This document shows positions 63,685-64,000 of a DNA stretch of 64,000 nt, in pieces; the first letter of the stretch is position 1, and every line of letters begins with the position of its first letter. The stretch is from positions 2,606,001 through 2,670,000 of the forward strand of contig NZ_CP018155.1 in NCBI RefSeq assembly GCF_001889045.1. Direction: 5' to 3'. The notes under the pieces were generated by a model. The model did not search any database and had not been told where the DNA came from. It saw only the letters and a program-made list of their open reading frames with translations. The translations under genes were made by a program, and so were the position numbers. Source of the DNA: Tenacibaculum todarodis (GTDB lineage Bacteria; Bacteroidota; Bacteroidia; Flavobacteriales; Flavobacteriaceae).

Positions 63685-64000
63685 TTAACCCGTAATTAAG
63701 TCTTGCATAGCGTAGTATACTCTTTTTGAAGCTTGCTCTTCTGCTTTCTTTTTAGAAGTGGCTCTTCCTTTTGCTACAAAATTACCATCAATGCTAATTT
63801 TTACACTAAAGTGCTTTATGTTTTGGTTGCCAGTATCTTCGTAGGTGTCAAAAGAATACTTTTTCTTTTGTTTTTGGCACCATTCTATAATTAGCCCTTT
63901 GTAACTTGTAATCTTTCCCTCTAAACGCTCAATATCTACATAAGGCTCTATAACTTTATCGTAAATAAATTGATTGCAATAATTGTAACCTCTATCTAAA
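63685..64000 (-). CDS. rnc: Ribonuclease III, C-terminal part
   Basis: The frame runs off the window; the last 104 residues are visible. They end the catalytic domain (YDKVIEPYVD) and give a complete double-stranded RNA-binding domain (GLIIEWCQKQKKKYSFDT, FVAKGRATSKKKAEEQASKRVYYAM). It processes rRNA precursors. The order rnc, IPExxxVDY, pyk is conserved in flavobacteria. Confidence 0.95.
   Translation of the reverse strand, partial: LDRGYNYCNQFIYDKVIEPYVDIERLEGKITSYKGLIIEWCQKQKKKYSFDTYEDTGNQNIKHFSVKISIDGNFVAKGRATSKKKAEEQASKRVYYAMQDLITG

Noticed and set aside
1..64000. Prophage, IS element, integrase, tRNA or rRNA genes
   Set aside because: No transposase, integrase, phage structural gene, cloverleaf or rRNA sequence was recognised anywhere in the window.

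Overview
The window looks like chromosome of a marine-type member of the Flavobacteriaceae (Bacteroidota), closest in feel to Polaribacter or Tenacibaculum. The DNA is strongly AT-rich. Promoters carry the Bacteroidota -7 element TAnnTTTG, sometimes with an upstream TTG. The gene content includes the type IX secretion protein PorZ, three GLPGLI-family proteins, several SusC/TonB-type outer-membrane proteins, DUF2911, an IPExxxVDY protein beside pyk, and SprB-like surface repeats. No rRNA, tRNA, IS element, prophage or CRISPR array was seen.

Layout. 1-12.8 kb: end of a LEA-like helical protein, a Sco1/SenC copper chaperone, the site-2 protease RseP, a Bax-inhibitor-1 protein, a JmjC-like cupin, a flotillin/NfeD pair, a BtuB-like receptor divergent from a MocR regulator, and an iron operon feoA-feoB plus a 37-residue Cys-rich FeoB partner gene, with a palindromic operator inside its promoter. 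12.9-34 kb: housekeeping genes (leuS, tesB, recO, trpS, pgk, holB, a NtrY-like kinase) mixed with porZ, a heme-type TonB receptor, a CYTH protein, a PAQR/HlyIII protein and a PlsC-like acyltransferase. 34-46 kb: a crotonase, a TPR-membrane-AraC regulator, a small locus with an M50 protease, an AraC regulator, an HD hydrolase, an operon of three DUF2975 membrane proteins plus a Cro/CI-type regulator, umuC-umuD, and two stress-type helical proteins driven by near-identical promoters. 46-64 kb: a 1580-residue surface protein, ssb, GNAT, CBS and M28 genes, a cluster of one outer-membrane protein, three GLPGLI proteins and a small secreted peptide, a 15-bp tandem repeat in front of an XRE regulator, then pyk, IPExxxVDY and rnc.

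Most unusual points: (1) four intergenic copies of a two-hairpin repeat whose stems differ in sequence but stay paired, one of them containing a nested REP-like palindrome; (2) a LeuRS of 1140 residues with a DUF559 (Vsr-like nuclease fold) domain inserted at the entrance to its editing domain; (3) eight 15-bp tandem units lying between a promoter element and an XRE regulator; (4) the GLPGLI/outer-membrane protein/small secreted peptide cluster, which could be a peptide-handling system; (5) a duplicated promoter block in front of two stress-like genes. Functions of the GLPGLI, DUF2975 and small-peptide genes are not known to me and are given as inference only.
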